64,000 bases of DNA, from positions 30,014 through 94,013 of the forward strand of contig NZ_JARIDH010000026.1 in the NCBI RefSeq assembly GCF_029267215.1, written 5' to 3'. Under the pieces are notes generated by a model, which saw nothing but the letters and a program-made list of their open reading frames with translations, was not told where the DNA came from and did no database searches. Within the stretch, counting starts at the first letter, position 1, and every line of letters begins with the position of its first letter. A program made the translations under genes and the position numbers. The DNA is from Clostridium sp. Its GTDB lineage: Bacteria; Bacillota; Clostridia; Clostridiales; Clostridiaceae. This document shows positions 18,249 to 26,905 of the stretch, piece by piece.

Positions 18249-18884
18249 CTATTCATTCATAGTGATTTTACCTCTTGATAAAGTTAGCACGCCTTCTTTT
18301 TCAAGCCTCTTCAATTTTCTACTTATAACCTCTCTAGAAGAACCTATTTCCTTAGCTATCTCTTTGTGAGTTATATATATATTCTTACTATTTTTTCCAT
18401 TCAAAAAGTTCATTAATCTACTATCTAAAGATTCATGAATTATATCCTCATTTTTATCTATAATTCTATTAAATTTTGAATATAAATCCTTATATAAGAA
18501 TTTAATAAAATCTATATCATTAAATAAAAATAACTTTACAACTTCAGCTGGAACTATAAATATATCTGAATCATAAAGAGCATAAGCTTCAATATTAAGC
18601 GGTAGACAATTCATAAAACAACCTAAAGCCTCATGACATAACTCCCCTCTTTTTATTGTATATAAACTTGTTTCATCTCCATCTTCATTTATTCTTTGTA
18701 TTTTAAGCTCTCCCTTAATTACAAAAGGAACTCCAGCACAAACTTTTTCCTCACCAGTTTTTATAAATTCATTGCTTTTTAATTTAACGCCTATAAGTTT
18801 TTCATCAAAAACTCCCTTGCTTTTTATATTTATATCCATTAAAAAAGGATAAGTTTCATATAAAATCTGCTTATTATTATCCAA
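18249..18884 (-). CDS. Crp/Fnr family transcriptional regulator
   Basis: About 211 residues: a cyclic-nucleotide-binding-type sensor domain (about 20-125), a dimerisation helix and a C-terminal helix-turn-helix (THKEIAKEIGSSREVISRKLKRLEKEG). No cysteine cluster suitable for an Fnr iron-sulfur centre is present, though scattered cysteines occur in the sensor domain. The best start is TTG at 18882-18884, with AGGTGG eight bases upstream; a GTG at 18896 overlaps that site. It lies directly downstream of the CoA-disulfide reductase gene, whose upstream region carries a Crp-like palindrome, so it may control that gene. The signal sensed is unknown. Confidence 0.85.
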   Translation of the reverse strand: MDNNKQILYETYPFLMDINIKSKGVFDEKLIGVKLKSNEFIKTGEEKVCAGVPFVIKGELKIQRINEDGDETSLYTIKRGELCHEALGCFMNCLPLNIEAYALYDSDIFIVPAEVVKLFLFNDIDFIKFLYKDLYSKFNRIIDKNEDIIHESLDSRLMNFLNGKNSKNIYITHKEIAKEIGSSREVISRKLKRLEKEGVLTLSRGKITMNE

Positions 18885-18920
18885 GTAAAATACCACCTTT
18901 TCTGTTTAATTTAAAAATGA

Positions 18921-18975
18921 AAAAAGAGCTGTATCAAAGTATAATAATAAAAATTATTTTGATACATGCCCTTTT
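18921..18975 (-). terminator. Terminator between the CoA-disulfide reductase and Crp/Fnr genes
   Basis: Arms AAAAGAGCTGTATCAAA and TTTGATACATGCCCTTTT pair with one bulge around an AT-rich loop. It lies ten bases past the stop codon at 18985 on the minus strand, so the Crp/Fnr gene is probably expressed partly by read-through or from its own promoter. Confidence 0.7.
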
Positions 18976-18984
18976 ATTATACAA

Positions 18985-20685
18985 TTAATTAAAGTTATAT
19001 TCTGTAACTATAGGCTTTCTATCCATAGTTTTATCATTAAAATATTCATATAAAGAAATTTCTAAGAAACTACCTGTTATATTAGTTATATTATCATATC
19101 CTAGGTTTTGTAAGGCTAGTGTTGCATTGTAACTCCTTTGTCCTGATCTACAATGAACATATACTGGTATATCCTTTGGAACTTCATTAACTCTTTCTCT
19201 TAATTGACTTAAAGGAATATTTTTAGCCCCTTTTATATGTCCTCTTTCAAATTCTCCTTCTTCTCTAACATCTATAATATAAGCTCCTGATTCTACTAAC
19301 TCTCTAACTTTGTCAACATTCACTTGTTTAAATGTTCCTCTTAAAAGGTTTGAACCTATATATCCTGCATAGTTTACTACATCCTTAGCTGTTGAAAATG
19401 GTGGAGCATAACAAAGTTCTAAATCTCTTAAATCATCTACTGTTGCACCAAATTTTATAGCTGTGGCAATTACATCTACCCTCTTAGTTGCATTTCCTTT
19501 TCCTATGGCCTGTGCTCCTAATATTCTTCCTGTTGGAATTTCATAAACTAATTTAAAGTGCATAACACTACTTCCTGGCATAATTCCAACCTTATCAGAA
19601 ACTGCAATTCTAACTATTCCATATTGAAGCTTCATATCTAAAGCCTTAATTAAACTTTCATTTAATCCAGTTGATGCCCCATTATACTCAAATACTTTTA
19701 TTGCTGATGAACCAATATACCCTTTATTTAAAACTGGTAATCCATTTATATGGTCTGCCACACTTCTAGCTTCCTTCTGAGCTGGCCCAGCCAAAGAAAT
19801 CTTAGCTTTAGAATTAGTCAATGAATTGTAAACCTCAATTGCATCACCAACTGCATATATATCCTTATCAATAGTTCTATAGTTTTGGTCTACACTCAAA
19901 GCCCCTGTTTCTCCTATTTCTAAACCAGCCTTTCTTGCAAGATTAGTTTCAGGTGAAACCCCTATTGCCATAACCACAGCACAAGCTTTAATCTCTTTTC
20001 CTGATTGAAGTAAAACCTTGTTTTCACCAAATGAAGTTACTTTATCTCCAACAACTAAATTTATTCCATGGTCATATATTTCTTTATGCAAAATTTGAAC
20101 CATATCATAATCAAATGGCTTTAATATTTGGTCAGTTGCTTCTATTAAGCTTACATTGTATCCTGCTTTATTTAAATTTTCAGCAGCCTCAACTCCAATA
20201 TATCCCCCACCAATAACTGCAACATCTTTAATATCATTATCCTTAATAAATCTATTTAGTTTATCTATATCTACAACATTTCTTATAGTAAATACATTTA
20301 CCTTATCTATCCCATCTATATTAGGAATTATTGGTTTTGCACCTGGTGATAAAACCAACTTATCATAATATTCTTCATAAATCTCTCCAGTTATTAAATC
20401 CTTTATTTTAACTAATTTATCTTCTCTATTTATTGAAATAACTTCATTATTTACTCTTGCTTCTATATTGTACTGTTTTAAAAATTTCTCTGGACTCATA
20501 AGAACAAGTCTATTAGCTTCTCCTATTGTGCCACTTAAATGATATGGAAGTGCACAGTTTGAAAATGATACATGAGGCCCTTTTTCAAACATTATAATTC
20601 TATCCTCTTCACTAAGTCTTCTAAGTCTTGCTGCAGTTGAGGCTCCTCCTGCAACTCCCCCAACTATTAAAATCTTTCTTCCCAT
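18985..20685 (-). CDS. CoA-disulfide reductase fused to a rhodanese domain
   Basis: 566 residues. The N-terminal 450 residues form a pyridine-nucleotide disulfide oxidoreductase: FAD-binding GGVAGGAST, the single active cysteine C44 in SNCALPYHLSG, a second dinucleotide fold GGGYIGVEAAENL and an FAD site AVGDAIEVY. Residues about 460-550 are a rhodanese domain with active C512 in HCRSGQRS. Characterised fusions reduce CoA disulfide, CoA persulfide or polysulfide with NAD(P)H and are linked to sulfur metabolism and oxidative stress. The start is ATG 20683-20685 after GGAGG. It is followed by a Crp/Fnr regulator gene. Confidence 0.9.
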   Translation of the reverse strand: MGRKILIVGGVAGGASTAARLRRLSEEDRIIMFEKGPHVSFSNCALPYHLSGTIGEANRLVLMSPEKFLKQYNIEARVNNEVISINREDKLVKIKDLITGEIYEEYYDKLVLSPGAKPIIPNIDGIDKVNVFTIRNVVDIDKLNRFIKDNDIKDVAVIGGGYIGVEAAENLNKAGYNVSLIEATDQILKPFDYDMVQILHKEIYDHGINLVVGDKVTSFGENKVLLQSGKEIKACAVVMAIGVSPETNLARKAGLEIGETGALSVDQNYRTIDKDIYAVGDAIEVYNSLTNSKAKISLAGPAQKEARSVADHINGLPVLNKGYIGSSAIKVFEYNGASTGLNESLIKALDMKLQYGIVRIAVSDKVGIMPGSSVMHFKLVYEIPTGRILGAQAIGKGNATKRVDVIATAIKFGATVDDLRDLELCYAPPFSTAKDVVNYAGYIGSNLLRGTFKQVNVDKVRELVESGAYIIDVREEGEFERGHIKGAKNIPLSQLRERVNEVPKDIPVYVHCRSGQRSYNATLALQNLGYDNITNITGSFLEISLYEYFNDKTMDRKPIVTEYNFN

Positions 20686-20878
20686 AATTTTTTCCTCCAA
20701 ACTTATATAAATTTTGCTTGATAACTATATTTTTATGTTTTAATATTTTTTTATCCATTTGTATATTAAAAAATCTTTAAATATTTTATTTAACAAAATT
20801 TTAGAGAATTCTCCCATCTATACAGGTGGTGATGCTAATCCTTATGTTAGTATTATAAATCTAAATATTTTAAATTTA

Positions 20879-20893
20879 TGTGACTTAGTCACA
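20879..20893. promoter_or_regulatory. Crp/Fnr-like palindrome upstream of the CoA-disulfide reductase gene
   Basis: TGTGACTTAGTCACA, two perfect six-base arms with a three-base centre, closely resembles a Crp half-site pair but with one base less spacing than E. coli Crp. It lies about 195 bases upstream of the start codon at 20685. The Crp/Fnr-type regulator just beyond the gene is the obvious candidate binder, by inference. Confidence 0.5.
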
Positions 20894-20973
20894 CAAATTA
20901 AGAACTAATATAAAATCTAAGCTTCTTTTTAATTTAATGATAAAATTTAATGAAACTTAGAATAATATAAAAA

Positions 20974-21000
20974 AAGAGTAAGTCTTTTTTACTTACTCTT
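20974..21000 (-). terminator. Rho-independent terminator of the coiled-coil protein gene
   Basis: AAGAGTAAGT/ACTTACTCTT arms with a seven-base loop, followed on the minus strand by TTTTTTTATATT. It lies 18 bases past the stop codon at 21018. Confidence 0.9.
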
Positions 21001-21017
21001 AATCATCCCTTGTAAAC

Positions 21018-21962
21018 TTAGTCTACACTCTCTATTATCTCATTTAATTTATAATTCAATGTATTTATTTTTATATCTATTTTCCCATCTCTTTCTTCTA
21101 AATCAATTATTAATCTCTCTACTTTACTTATAAAATCATTAACCTTATCTAAAGCTCTGTTAACTTCACTTTGAACAGAAATATCACTAAATATATTATC
21201 AAAGAATATATCAAAAGTATATGAGAAACCACTAATATCTAATTCTCCATTAAACAGTGATGAATCCACATCTCCAAGCTCTTTCTTAAGTATCCCTGCT
21301 GCATAACTTAACCTTTCAATATCTCTTTTCGCATCATCAATTCTATTATGCTTTATAGCAGAAGAAATCATTCCTCCACCTAAAATATCATATATACCCC
21401 AATTATGTGCACTGTCTAGAGAATTTTTAACAATTTTCCCTATCTCTATACAATTATGGGCTTCTCTTAAGGCTTCAGTAACTTCTGTTTTTTCACTTAT
21501 TAATAAATTTCTTTCTTCATCTATTTTTAAGATTTCATCTCGAACATTAAGATTAAACTTTTTAATAAGCTCTTTCTTCTCTTCTATAAGATTCTTATAT
21601 CCATCTTCTATATTTATTAAATCTCCAAGCCTCTTATTTATTTTTTCAATATCATCTTTTAAACTCTCTACATTAGTTTTCAAATAATCATATTTAAGTT
21701 TTGCTTCTAGATATTCTCTCTCCTCTCTTTCTAACTTTTCATCCTTATTTCTTAAAATACTAGCCATTAAATTTGAAAATGATAGAGATTTTAATTTTTG
21801 AACATCCTTTAATTCTTTTTCTAAGTTTTTTTCTAAAACTTTTAACTCAATCTCTTTTTTATCTAACTCATCATTTAGCTCTCCAACTTTTCTTTCAAGA
21901 ATTTCCTTTAAATGCATATCCTCTTTACACTTTTTAATCTTTTCATTAATATCCTTAATCAT
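21018..21962 (-). CDS. Coiled-coil protein of unknown function
   Basis: 314 residues, nearly all helical. Long heptad-rich coiled coils span about 1-165 and 265-314, and a central segment (about 185-215) reads SAHNWGIYDILGGGMISSAIKHNRIDDAK (in part), which looks like a small glycine-containing globular patch. There is no signal peptide or membrane segment, so it should be cytoplasmic. I do not recognise a family of known function. The ATG at 21960-21962 has no good ribosome binding site; a second ATG 15 codons later is close to AGAGG but too near it. It has its own terminator. Confidence 0.7.
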   Translation of the reverse strand: MIKDINEKIKKCKEDMHLKEILERKVGELNDELDKKEIELKVLEKNLEKELKDVQKLKSLSFSNLMASILRNKDEKLEREEREYLEAKLKYDYLKTNVESLKDDIEKINKRLGDLINIEDGYKNLIEEKKELIKKFNLNVRDEILKIDEERNLLISEKTEVTEALREAHNCIEIGKIVKNSLDSAHNWGIYDILGGGMISSAIKHNRIDDAKRDIERLSYAAGILKKELGDVDSSLFNGELDISGFSYTFDIFFDNIFSDISVQSEVNRALDKVNDFISKVERLIIDLEERDGKIDIKINTLNYKLNEIIESVD

Positions 21963-22111
21963 AACATTTTTAAAGTAAATTAAATTACTTTAATACACAC
22001 TCCCCACTTACCTATTATTATTTAAACTATATCTATTTCCTATAATTCTCTATACATTACCAAATTCCACTTTTCCCAATTTATATTAACTACATTCTAA
22101 AGCTATATTGA

Positions 22112-23155
22112 TTATATTATATATTTAATTACACTTATAGGAAATCTTTTTTCTATTTCCTCCTCAAAGAAATCCTTTATTTCTTGCATTTCCTCCTTTT
22201 GATAAACATATTTTCCATATCCAAATTGGCCATATTTAAATTTTCTATCCTCTTCTTTCATAGGAAGTGTTGTCTTTGGAAATATTTCAAGTATTCTATT
22301 CTTAGCTTTTATTGTATATCTATGACTTATAATCTCAAATCCTAAATTTTCATCCTGTTCTAAGTTTATTTCTTTTCTAAGCATGTCTAAAAGATTTCTA
22401 TATTCTTCCCTCCAATTTTCATATAAGAATACTGGAGCTATTATAAATCCTACTGGATATCCAGCCTTAGAAACCTTACTCGCTGCTTCTATCCTAAGCT
22501 TTAAGGAAGAAGTAGAGTGTTCATATTCCTTAATAACCTTATCTGTATTTATACTAAATCTTATTTCTGTATGTTTATTATGTTTTAATTTTAACAGTTC
22601 ATCCACATCATTATACTTAGTTACAAACCTAAATCTTGCTAAGTCCTCTTCTCCAAAAAATTCAATACACTTTGCTAGTGAATGAGTATATGGTTCCACA
22701 GGAATAGGATCAGAGGTTGCTGCTCCCTCAAATATTGTAATATCATTATTTCTTTCATTCATATACCTCTTTGCTTGATCTAATATTTCATCAGTATTTA
22801 CATAGACTCTCACAAAAGGTTTATCTCCTAATTGCGTATTTAAATAACAATACTCACATTTGCCCATACAACCTGATACAAGTGGTAACTGGTAATGAGC
22901 TGATGGCTTACAGCTTTGAAATTTCATACTCTTCTTAATCCCAACAACCAAAGTTTTCTTTCCTTCTCTATATTGTTTATAAAGATTATCACCTGGAATT
23001 GATGATTTAACTCTATTTGAATTAAGTTTTATTATCTCCACATCTGTTTTTTGAAACTTTCTATATATCTCTTTTCCAATTTCATAATCTAAAGCACCTT
23101 TTTCAAAAATCACTCTATTTGGAACAAACATATTAATTAAAGCTATAAAATTCAT
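22112..23155 (-). CDS. Spore photoproduct lyase-type radical SAM protein lacking the usual catalytic cysteine
   Basis: About 347 residues. It carries the radical SAM iron-sulfur motif C96-X3-C100-X2-C103 (GCMGKCEYCY) and the SPL-like flanks YQLPLVSG and YLNTQLGDKP. SPL repairs the spore photoproduct thymine dimer during germination. In B. subtilis SplB, as I recall it, a hydrogen-donor cysteine (C141) lies in FEASCTSD; the matching segment here is FEGAATSD, with alanine at 146. So this may be a divergent paralogue or use another donor. The start is uncertain: ATG 23155 has AGGAG 16 bases upstream, ATG 23131 (MFVPNRV) fits homologues better but has no binding site. Confidence 0.78.
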   Translation of the reverse strand: MNFIALINMFVPNRVIFEKGALDYEIGKEIYRKFQKTDVEIIKLNSNRVKSSIPGDNLYKQYREGKKTLVVGIKKSMKFQSCKPSAHYQLPLVSGCMGKCEYCYLNTQLGDKPFVRVYVNTDEILDQAKRYMNERNNDITIFEGAATSDPIPVEPYTHSLAKCIEFFGEEDLARFRFVTKYNDVDELLKLKHNKHTEIRFSINTDKVIKEYEHSTSSLKLRIEAASKVSKAGYPVGFIIAPVFLYENWREEYRNLLDMLRKEINLEQDENLGFEIISHRYTIKAKNRILEIFPKTTLPMKEEDRKFKYGQFGYGKYVYQKEEMQEIKDFFEEEIEKRFPISVIKYII

Positions 23156-23274
23156 TTGATTTAAAATCAAACTCCTAAGCTTTAAACCTCCTTTCTAAAA
23201 GTAGTTCAAACATATTTATCTTTATTATTCCAAATTAGTCATCTTAATATTAAGTTATTTTTAAACAAAATCTA

Positions 23275-23364
23275 AAAAAACTATATTATCTTTAATATAA
23301 AGAAGGTAAACTAAATAGAATAATGCTAAGTTATTAAACAAAAAACTATATTATCTTTAATATA
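23275..23364. repeat. Tandem duplication of a 25-base motif downstream of the deacetylase gene
   Basis: AAAAAACTATATTATCTTTAATATA occurs at 23275-23299 and again at 23340-23364, 65 bases apart, with degenerate similarity in the flanks (AAGTTATT...AAACAAAA). The second copy forms the left arm of the terminator below, so this looks like a duplicated terminator region. Confidence 0.6.
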
Positions 23365-23395
23365 GCTTTATGCTAATTACTAAAAATAATATAGT
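23345..23395 (-). terminator. Terminator of the polysaccharide deacetylase gene
   Basis: Arms ACTATATTAT (23345-23354) and ATAATATAGT (23386-23395) with a 31-base AT-rich loop that can pair further. It lies 17 bases past the stop codon at 23413. The stem is weak, AT-only at its core. Confidence 0.5.
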
Positions 23396-23412
23396 CTTTT
23401 ATATCTTTCTTA

Positions 23413-24357
23413 TTATTTTATACTTTTAAATTCAAATCCTTTGCTTTTTAAATAATCTATTATTCCTTGTAGAGCCTTAACTGTTTCTTCTTTTCCATAT
23501 GTATCATGCATTAAAACTACAACACTATCTGCATTAGGGCCTAAAGCTTCCACACTTTTTTTAGTAAAATCTAAAAGTTCAGTTGCATTCTTCTTTTTTC
23601 CTTCTGCATCTGCATTTAATGCATTCCAATCTATATTTTGTATTCCTAATTCAGTCATTTTATTTTTCATAGGAGTTCTTTCTTTCCAAGACCAATATCC
23701 ACCTGGGAACCTAATCACTCTTGTTTTAAAATCATCCCCTAAAATTTCTTTCATTAATTTATCATTCTTATTAAGATCTGCCATTATGTTATCTACATTC
23801 ATTTTTCTATTTGGATAAAGATATTTATAATCATGACTAAAAGTATGATTTCCTATGGCATGTCCTTTTTCCACTATTTCTTTTAATAGTTTCTTAGGTT
23901 CTTCTCCCATACTTAAAGATTTTCCAGTTACAAAGAATGTTCCTTTAATATTATTCTTATCTAATATATCTAAAACTTTTGGCGTATTAGTTACTGATGG
24001 ACCATCATCAAAAGTTAAATATGCAACTTTCTTTCCATCTTTTCTAACTGGATAATGTAATGTACCTTTTAAAAGCCCATTTGTATTATCAGCTACCATC
24101 TTAGCATCATCTGCATTTTTATCCTCTTCAAAAGAAGGATATTTAATCCCATTCTCTTTTTCCTTACTAACCCCTTTTTTCTCTTCTACTGAATCCTTCT
24201 TTTCTTCCTTATTATCATCCTCTGCTTTTTCATTTTTTGTAACCTCAACCTTTTCTGATGCTTGTACCGTTTTCTTATTAGATGAACTACATCCAACAAA
24301 AGCTGTTAAACACAAACATGCACCAAAAAAAGCAACTAATTTAATATACTTTTTCAT
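23413..24357 (-). CDS. Polysaccharide deacetylase (CE4/NodB) lipoprotein
   Basis: 314 residues. The N terminus is a lipoprotein signal with the acceptor cysteine C23 (TAFVGC), then a charged Lys/Glu-rich linker (about 30-85) and a NodB domain (about 100-314). CE4 metal-site motifs are TFDDGP and HTFSHD; the third motif is RFPGGYWSW and the last is VVLMHDTYG. Such enzymes remove N-acetyl groups from peptidoglycan or related glycans and confer lysozyme resistance; the exact substrate is not readable. It is a single-gene unit with GGAGGGGG before the start and a terminator after it. Confidence 0.88.
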   Translation of the reverse strand: MKKYIKLVAFFGACLCLTAFVGCSSSNKKTVQASEKVEVTKNEKAEDDNKEEKKDSVEEKKGVSKEKENGIKYPSFEEDKNADDAKMVADNTNGLLKGTLHYPVRKDGKKVAYLTFDDGPSVTNTPKVLDILDKNNIKGTFFVTGKSLSMGEEPKKLLKEIVEKGHAIGNHTFSHDYKYLYPNRKMNVDNIMADLNKNDKLMKEILGDDFKTRVIRFPGGYWSWKERTPMKNKMTELGIQNIDWNALNADAEGKKKNATELLDFTKKSVEALGPNADSVVVLMHDTYGKEETVKALQGIIDYLKSKGFEFKSIK

Positions 24358-24470
24358 TGTTCCCCCTCCAATTTCATTTGTTCTTACAAATCAATTTTAC
24401 AAGAAGAAAAGGTGTAAAAAAAAACATTTTAGAAACAAAATTCTTAAAATTTAACTAAAATATAAAAACA

Positions 24471-24497
24471 AAAAGCTACTTAACTTAAGTAGCTTTT
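24471..24497 (-). terminator. Terminator overlapping a stop codon
   Basis: Perfect 13-base arms AAAAGCTACTTAA / TTAAGTAGCTTTT around a single C, followed on the minus strand by TTGTTTTTA. Its upstream arm overlaps the stop codon of the next gene (24496-24498). Confidence 0.8.
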
Positions 24498-24843
24498 AAA
24501 GTGATGCCCATGCCATATAATAATCTTCTTCTTTTTCTTTGTTAAAATTAACTTTAATAATCTTATAAGAATGGTTGTTACAACAACAACTCATTTTATT
24601 TCCATATTCATCATAAATTCCATTTTCATAATAATGTTTTAAAGAAATAAAATCATATCCTAAAGAATTTATTATTGCTTCTAAATTTTCTATATCTTTT
24701 CCACTTATATCAAGTTTTTTTATTATATCGCATTGACATTCCTCACATAAAGTCATGGCATATAGGTTTAGTTCATCATCAAATAAAATAAATTCAACTG
24801 TACCAAGCTTTATAATTGAAGTTTTAAGTTCTTCCCTAAACAT
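24496..24843 (-). CDS. Small cysteine-rich protein of unknown function
   Basis: 115 residues, acidic, cytoplasmic. Cysteines are clustered as CEECQC (about 33-38) and CCC (about 87-89), with a nearby histidine (NNHSY), which could form a metal site. I do not recognise the family. The ATG is preceded by AAGGGGG, and the transcription terminator overlaps its stop codon, so it is a compact single-gene transcript. Confidence 0.65.
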   Translation of the reverse strand: MFREELKTSIIKLGTVEFILFDDELNLYAMTLCEECQCDIIKKLDISGKDIENLEAIINSLGYDFISLKHYYENGIYDEYGNKMSCCCNNHSYKIIKVNFNKEKEEDYYMAWASL

Positions 24844-25033
24844 ATTTTCCCCCTTAAATATAAATACTATTGTTATATTTATATCCTTTAAGAAAAGATT
24901 TCATACATAATAAAATTATTTATTCTATTTCCTATTATACTCTCATGAAAACACTCAATCAAACTTAATTATGATTAATTTTAAACATTATAATTACCTC
25001 TAAATTTAAACTTTAAAATAGATTTTTCTTATC

Positions 25034-25558
25034 TTATTCTTTTAAAACTTCTTTACCAATGTTTTTCTTAATTAATCCTACTGTCTTATTCATTTCATAT
25101 TGATCTCTACCACTTATTTTGTAGTCTTGTCCATTTTTCAAAGTTAAAGTAATTAAATAAACATAAGGATTTTCAGTTACTTCTATACTTACATCACTAA
25201 TTTCATCAAAACTAATCCTTTTTTCTGTACTTGTAAATAGGATCAAATCCTTATTTCTTATAATAATTGTATTCTTTATTTTTGTTTTTGTGGAATAAAT
25301 AATTACTAATACTAAAAGAAGAATCGTTCCTAAACTTACAATATTCTTTGCAATTCCTCTCTCTGGATTTGCCATAATACCAACTATTAAGTCAAAAGCT
25401 AAGCATATTAACATTAAATTTGATAACTTATCATATCCTAAACAAAAAACTGATGACTCTGAATTTTTCTTCTCTAAATTAATAGTTTTTAATACATGCT
25501 TTCTATATAAAATTAATCCAACTATTATTAATATTGAAAAAACCACTCTTAAAATCAA
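25034..25558 (-). CDS. Small membrane protein of unknown function
   Basis: About 174 residues: one N-terminal membrane segment (about 2-20), two more around 55-72 and 78-96, then a soluble C-terminal domain (about 105-174) with a beta-rich, PH-like look (SFDEISDVSIEVTENPYVYLITLTL, in part). The start is probably TTG at 25556-25558 with AAGGGG five bases upstream; a longer TTG reading from 25579 lacks a binding site. No function can be assigned. Confidence 0.55.
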   Translation of the reverse strand: MILRVVFSILIIVGLILYRKHVLKTINLEKKNSESSVFCLGYDKLSNLMLICLAFDLIVGIMANPERGIAKNIVSLGTILLLVLVIIYSTKTKIKNTIIIRNKDLILFTSTEKRISFDEISDVSIEVTENPYVYLITLTLKNGQDYKISGRDQYEMNKTVGLIKKNIGKEVLKE

Positions 25559-25664
25559 AAATACCCCTTCTTCCCTCAAATTTACTTAGTAAACTAACTT
25601 ATTTCCTTCATGATATCACCATTTACATTTTAATTCAATATTTACTTTTTTTATAAAATAATAT

Positions 25665-25709
25665 AATAAAAGACTGAATTTTAAATATCATAACTCAGTC
25701 TTTTATATT
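25665..25709 (-). terminator. Terminator of the Cof-type phosphatase gene
   Basis: AATAAAAGACTGA pairs with TCAGTCTTTTATATT around an AT-rich loop, T-rich on both strands. It lies six bases past the stop codon at 25715. Confidence 0.85.
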
Positions 25710-25714
25710 ATAGA

Positions 25715-26542
25715 TTATTTCAATCTCTCTACTAAAAACTTAACAACAGCATCCTCATTATTATTTCCTATAACCTTAGTTGAAATTAACTTTAACTCAT
25801 CTTTAGCATTATCTAATGCATAGCATTCATCTGCCATCTCAAACATGGGTATATCATTTTCTCCATCACCAAAGGTTATAACCTTGTTATGTTCTATATA
25901 ATCAGCTAAAAATTTTATACCATTGGCCTTTGATGCATTTTCGTTATATACATCTAAGAAAAAGGCTCCTTCATTATATATATCCTTATAGCAATTTCCT
26001 GTTACTCCATCTACTTCTATTATCTTAGAAAATAATTCCTTTGCTATGTTTTCATCACTTTCAAAAAACACAAAATTTATAATTTGATTTTCCTCTAAAA
26101 GATCTAAGTAGTTTTCTACTCTTTTAAATGTTTTTAATGGCTTATTACATCTATCTATGTAATACTTTTCCTCAAAATCATATGTAAAATTCTTATGATA
26201 AACCCATAAATGATCATCTTTTATTCCATATAAAAAAAATGTTTTTTTATAATCTTCTAATATTTCTATTACTTTTTTTACACTTTCCTTTTCTATTTCT
26301 TTTACATCTATATACCTATTGTTTTCAATGTCATAAATTACAACTCCATTCATAAGAATAACAGGAGTTTTTATATCTATTCCATTTAAAATATCAGAAA
26401 CTGTAGCTGGACTTCTAGCTGTTGCAATTGCAAAGTTTACCCCAGTATTTATAAGCCTATTTAGTTCCTTCTTTGAATACTCTGATATGATTTGATCTTT
26501 ATTTAATAAAGTTCCATCTAAATCTGATACAAATAAATCCAT
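25715..26542 (-). CDS. HAD superfamily phosphatase, Cof/IIB subfamily
   Basis: 275 residues, cytoplasmic. HAD motif I is SDLDGTLL (nucleophile D8), motif II is the serine/threonine in ATARSPAT, motif III the lysine in ASKANG and motif IV GDGENDIPMFEMA. A C2B-type cap domain occupies about 85-185. Members dephosphorylate sugar phosphates or flavin/cofactor phosphates with broad specificity; the substrate is not readable. The start is preceded by AGAGGGG and a clear terminator follows, so it is a single-gene unit. Confidence 0.88.
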   Translation of the reverse strand: MDLFVSDLDGTLLNKDQIISEYSKKELNRLINTGVNFAIATARSPATVSDILNGIDIKTPVILMNGVVIYDIENNRYIDVKEIEKESVKKVIEILEDYKKTFFLYGIKDDHLWVYHKNFTYDFEEKYYIDRCNKPLKTFKRVENYLDLLEENQIINFVFFESDENIAKELFSKIIEVDGVTGNCYKDIYNEGAFFLDVYNENASKANGIKFLADYIEHNKVITFGDGENDIPMFEMADECYALDNAKDELKLISTKVIGNNNEDAVVKFLVERLK

Positions 26543-26905
26543 ATTTTCCCCTCTTTTCTATATAAATTAAATATTATTTACCTTTTTAATTTAATATACA
26601 CCATTAATACTTATTATTACAAATCTTTATCCAATATCTTAATATAATAAAAATTAGTTAATATTCTTTTTCAATAAAACTTATAGAAAGTTCACAATTC
26701 ATAAAATCAATTTTAATTTGTAAATCTTTTTTAAAATTTAACTAGTATAATAAAAAGATTTAGTTAATAAACTAAAAACTCAATTCTATTTTTAATTTTT
26801 ACCCACTATTTTTAGAATTTTTCCACTTATACAGTAAATGTTTTCATGATAAATTTAATCCATATTATTTAAGCTAAAAGATTTTTAACAAGGAGATTTA
26901 CTATT
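26543..26905. other. Divergent intergenic region upstream of the GH85 gene
   Basis: This AT-rich region separates the minus-strand phosphatase and the plus-strand GH85 gene and should hold both promoters. A plus-strand TATAAT is at 26746-26751 without a good -35 at 17 bases. A short dyad TTTAGTT/AACTAAA follows at 26759-26776. I see no gene or RNA structure. Confidence 0.4.

Noticed and set aside
20736..20815. Short reading frame starting ATGGGAGAATTC upstream of the CoA-disulfide reductase gene
   Set aside because: No ribosome binding site and AT-rich, low-complexity translation; likely leader sequence.
26832..26847. Possible catabolite-responsive element (AGTAAATGTTTTCAT) upstream of the GH85 gene
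   Set aside because: It has T instead of the conserved C in the central CG and lacks the TG at its left end, so it is too degenerate to claim.
26832..26900. VirR-type boxes upstream of the GH85 gene
   Set aside because: The CCCACTATT and CCACTTATAC segments lack the CAGTT core of the VirR box.
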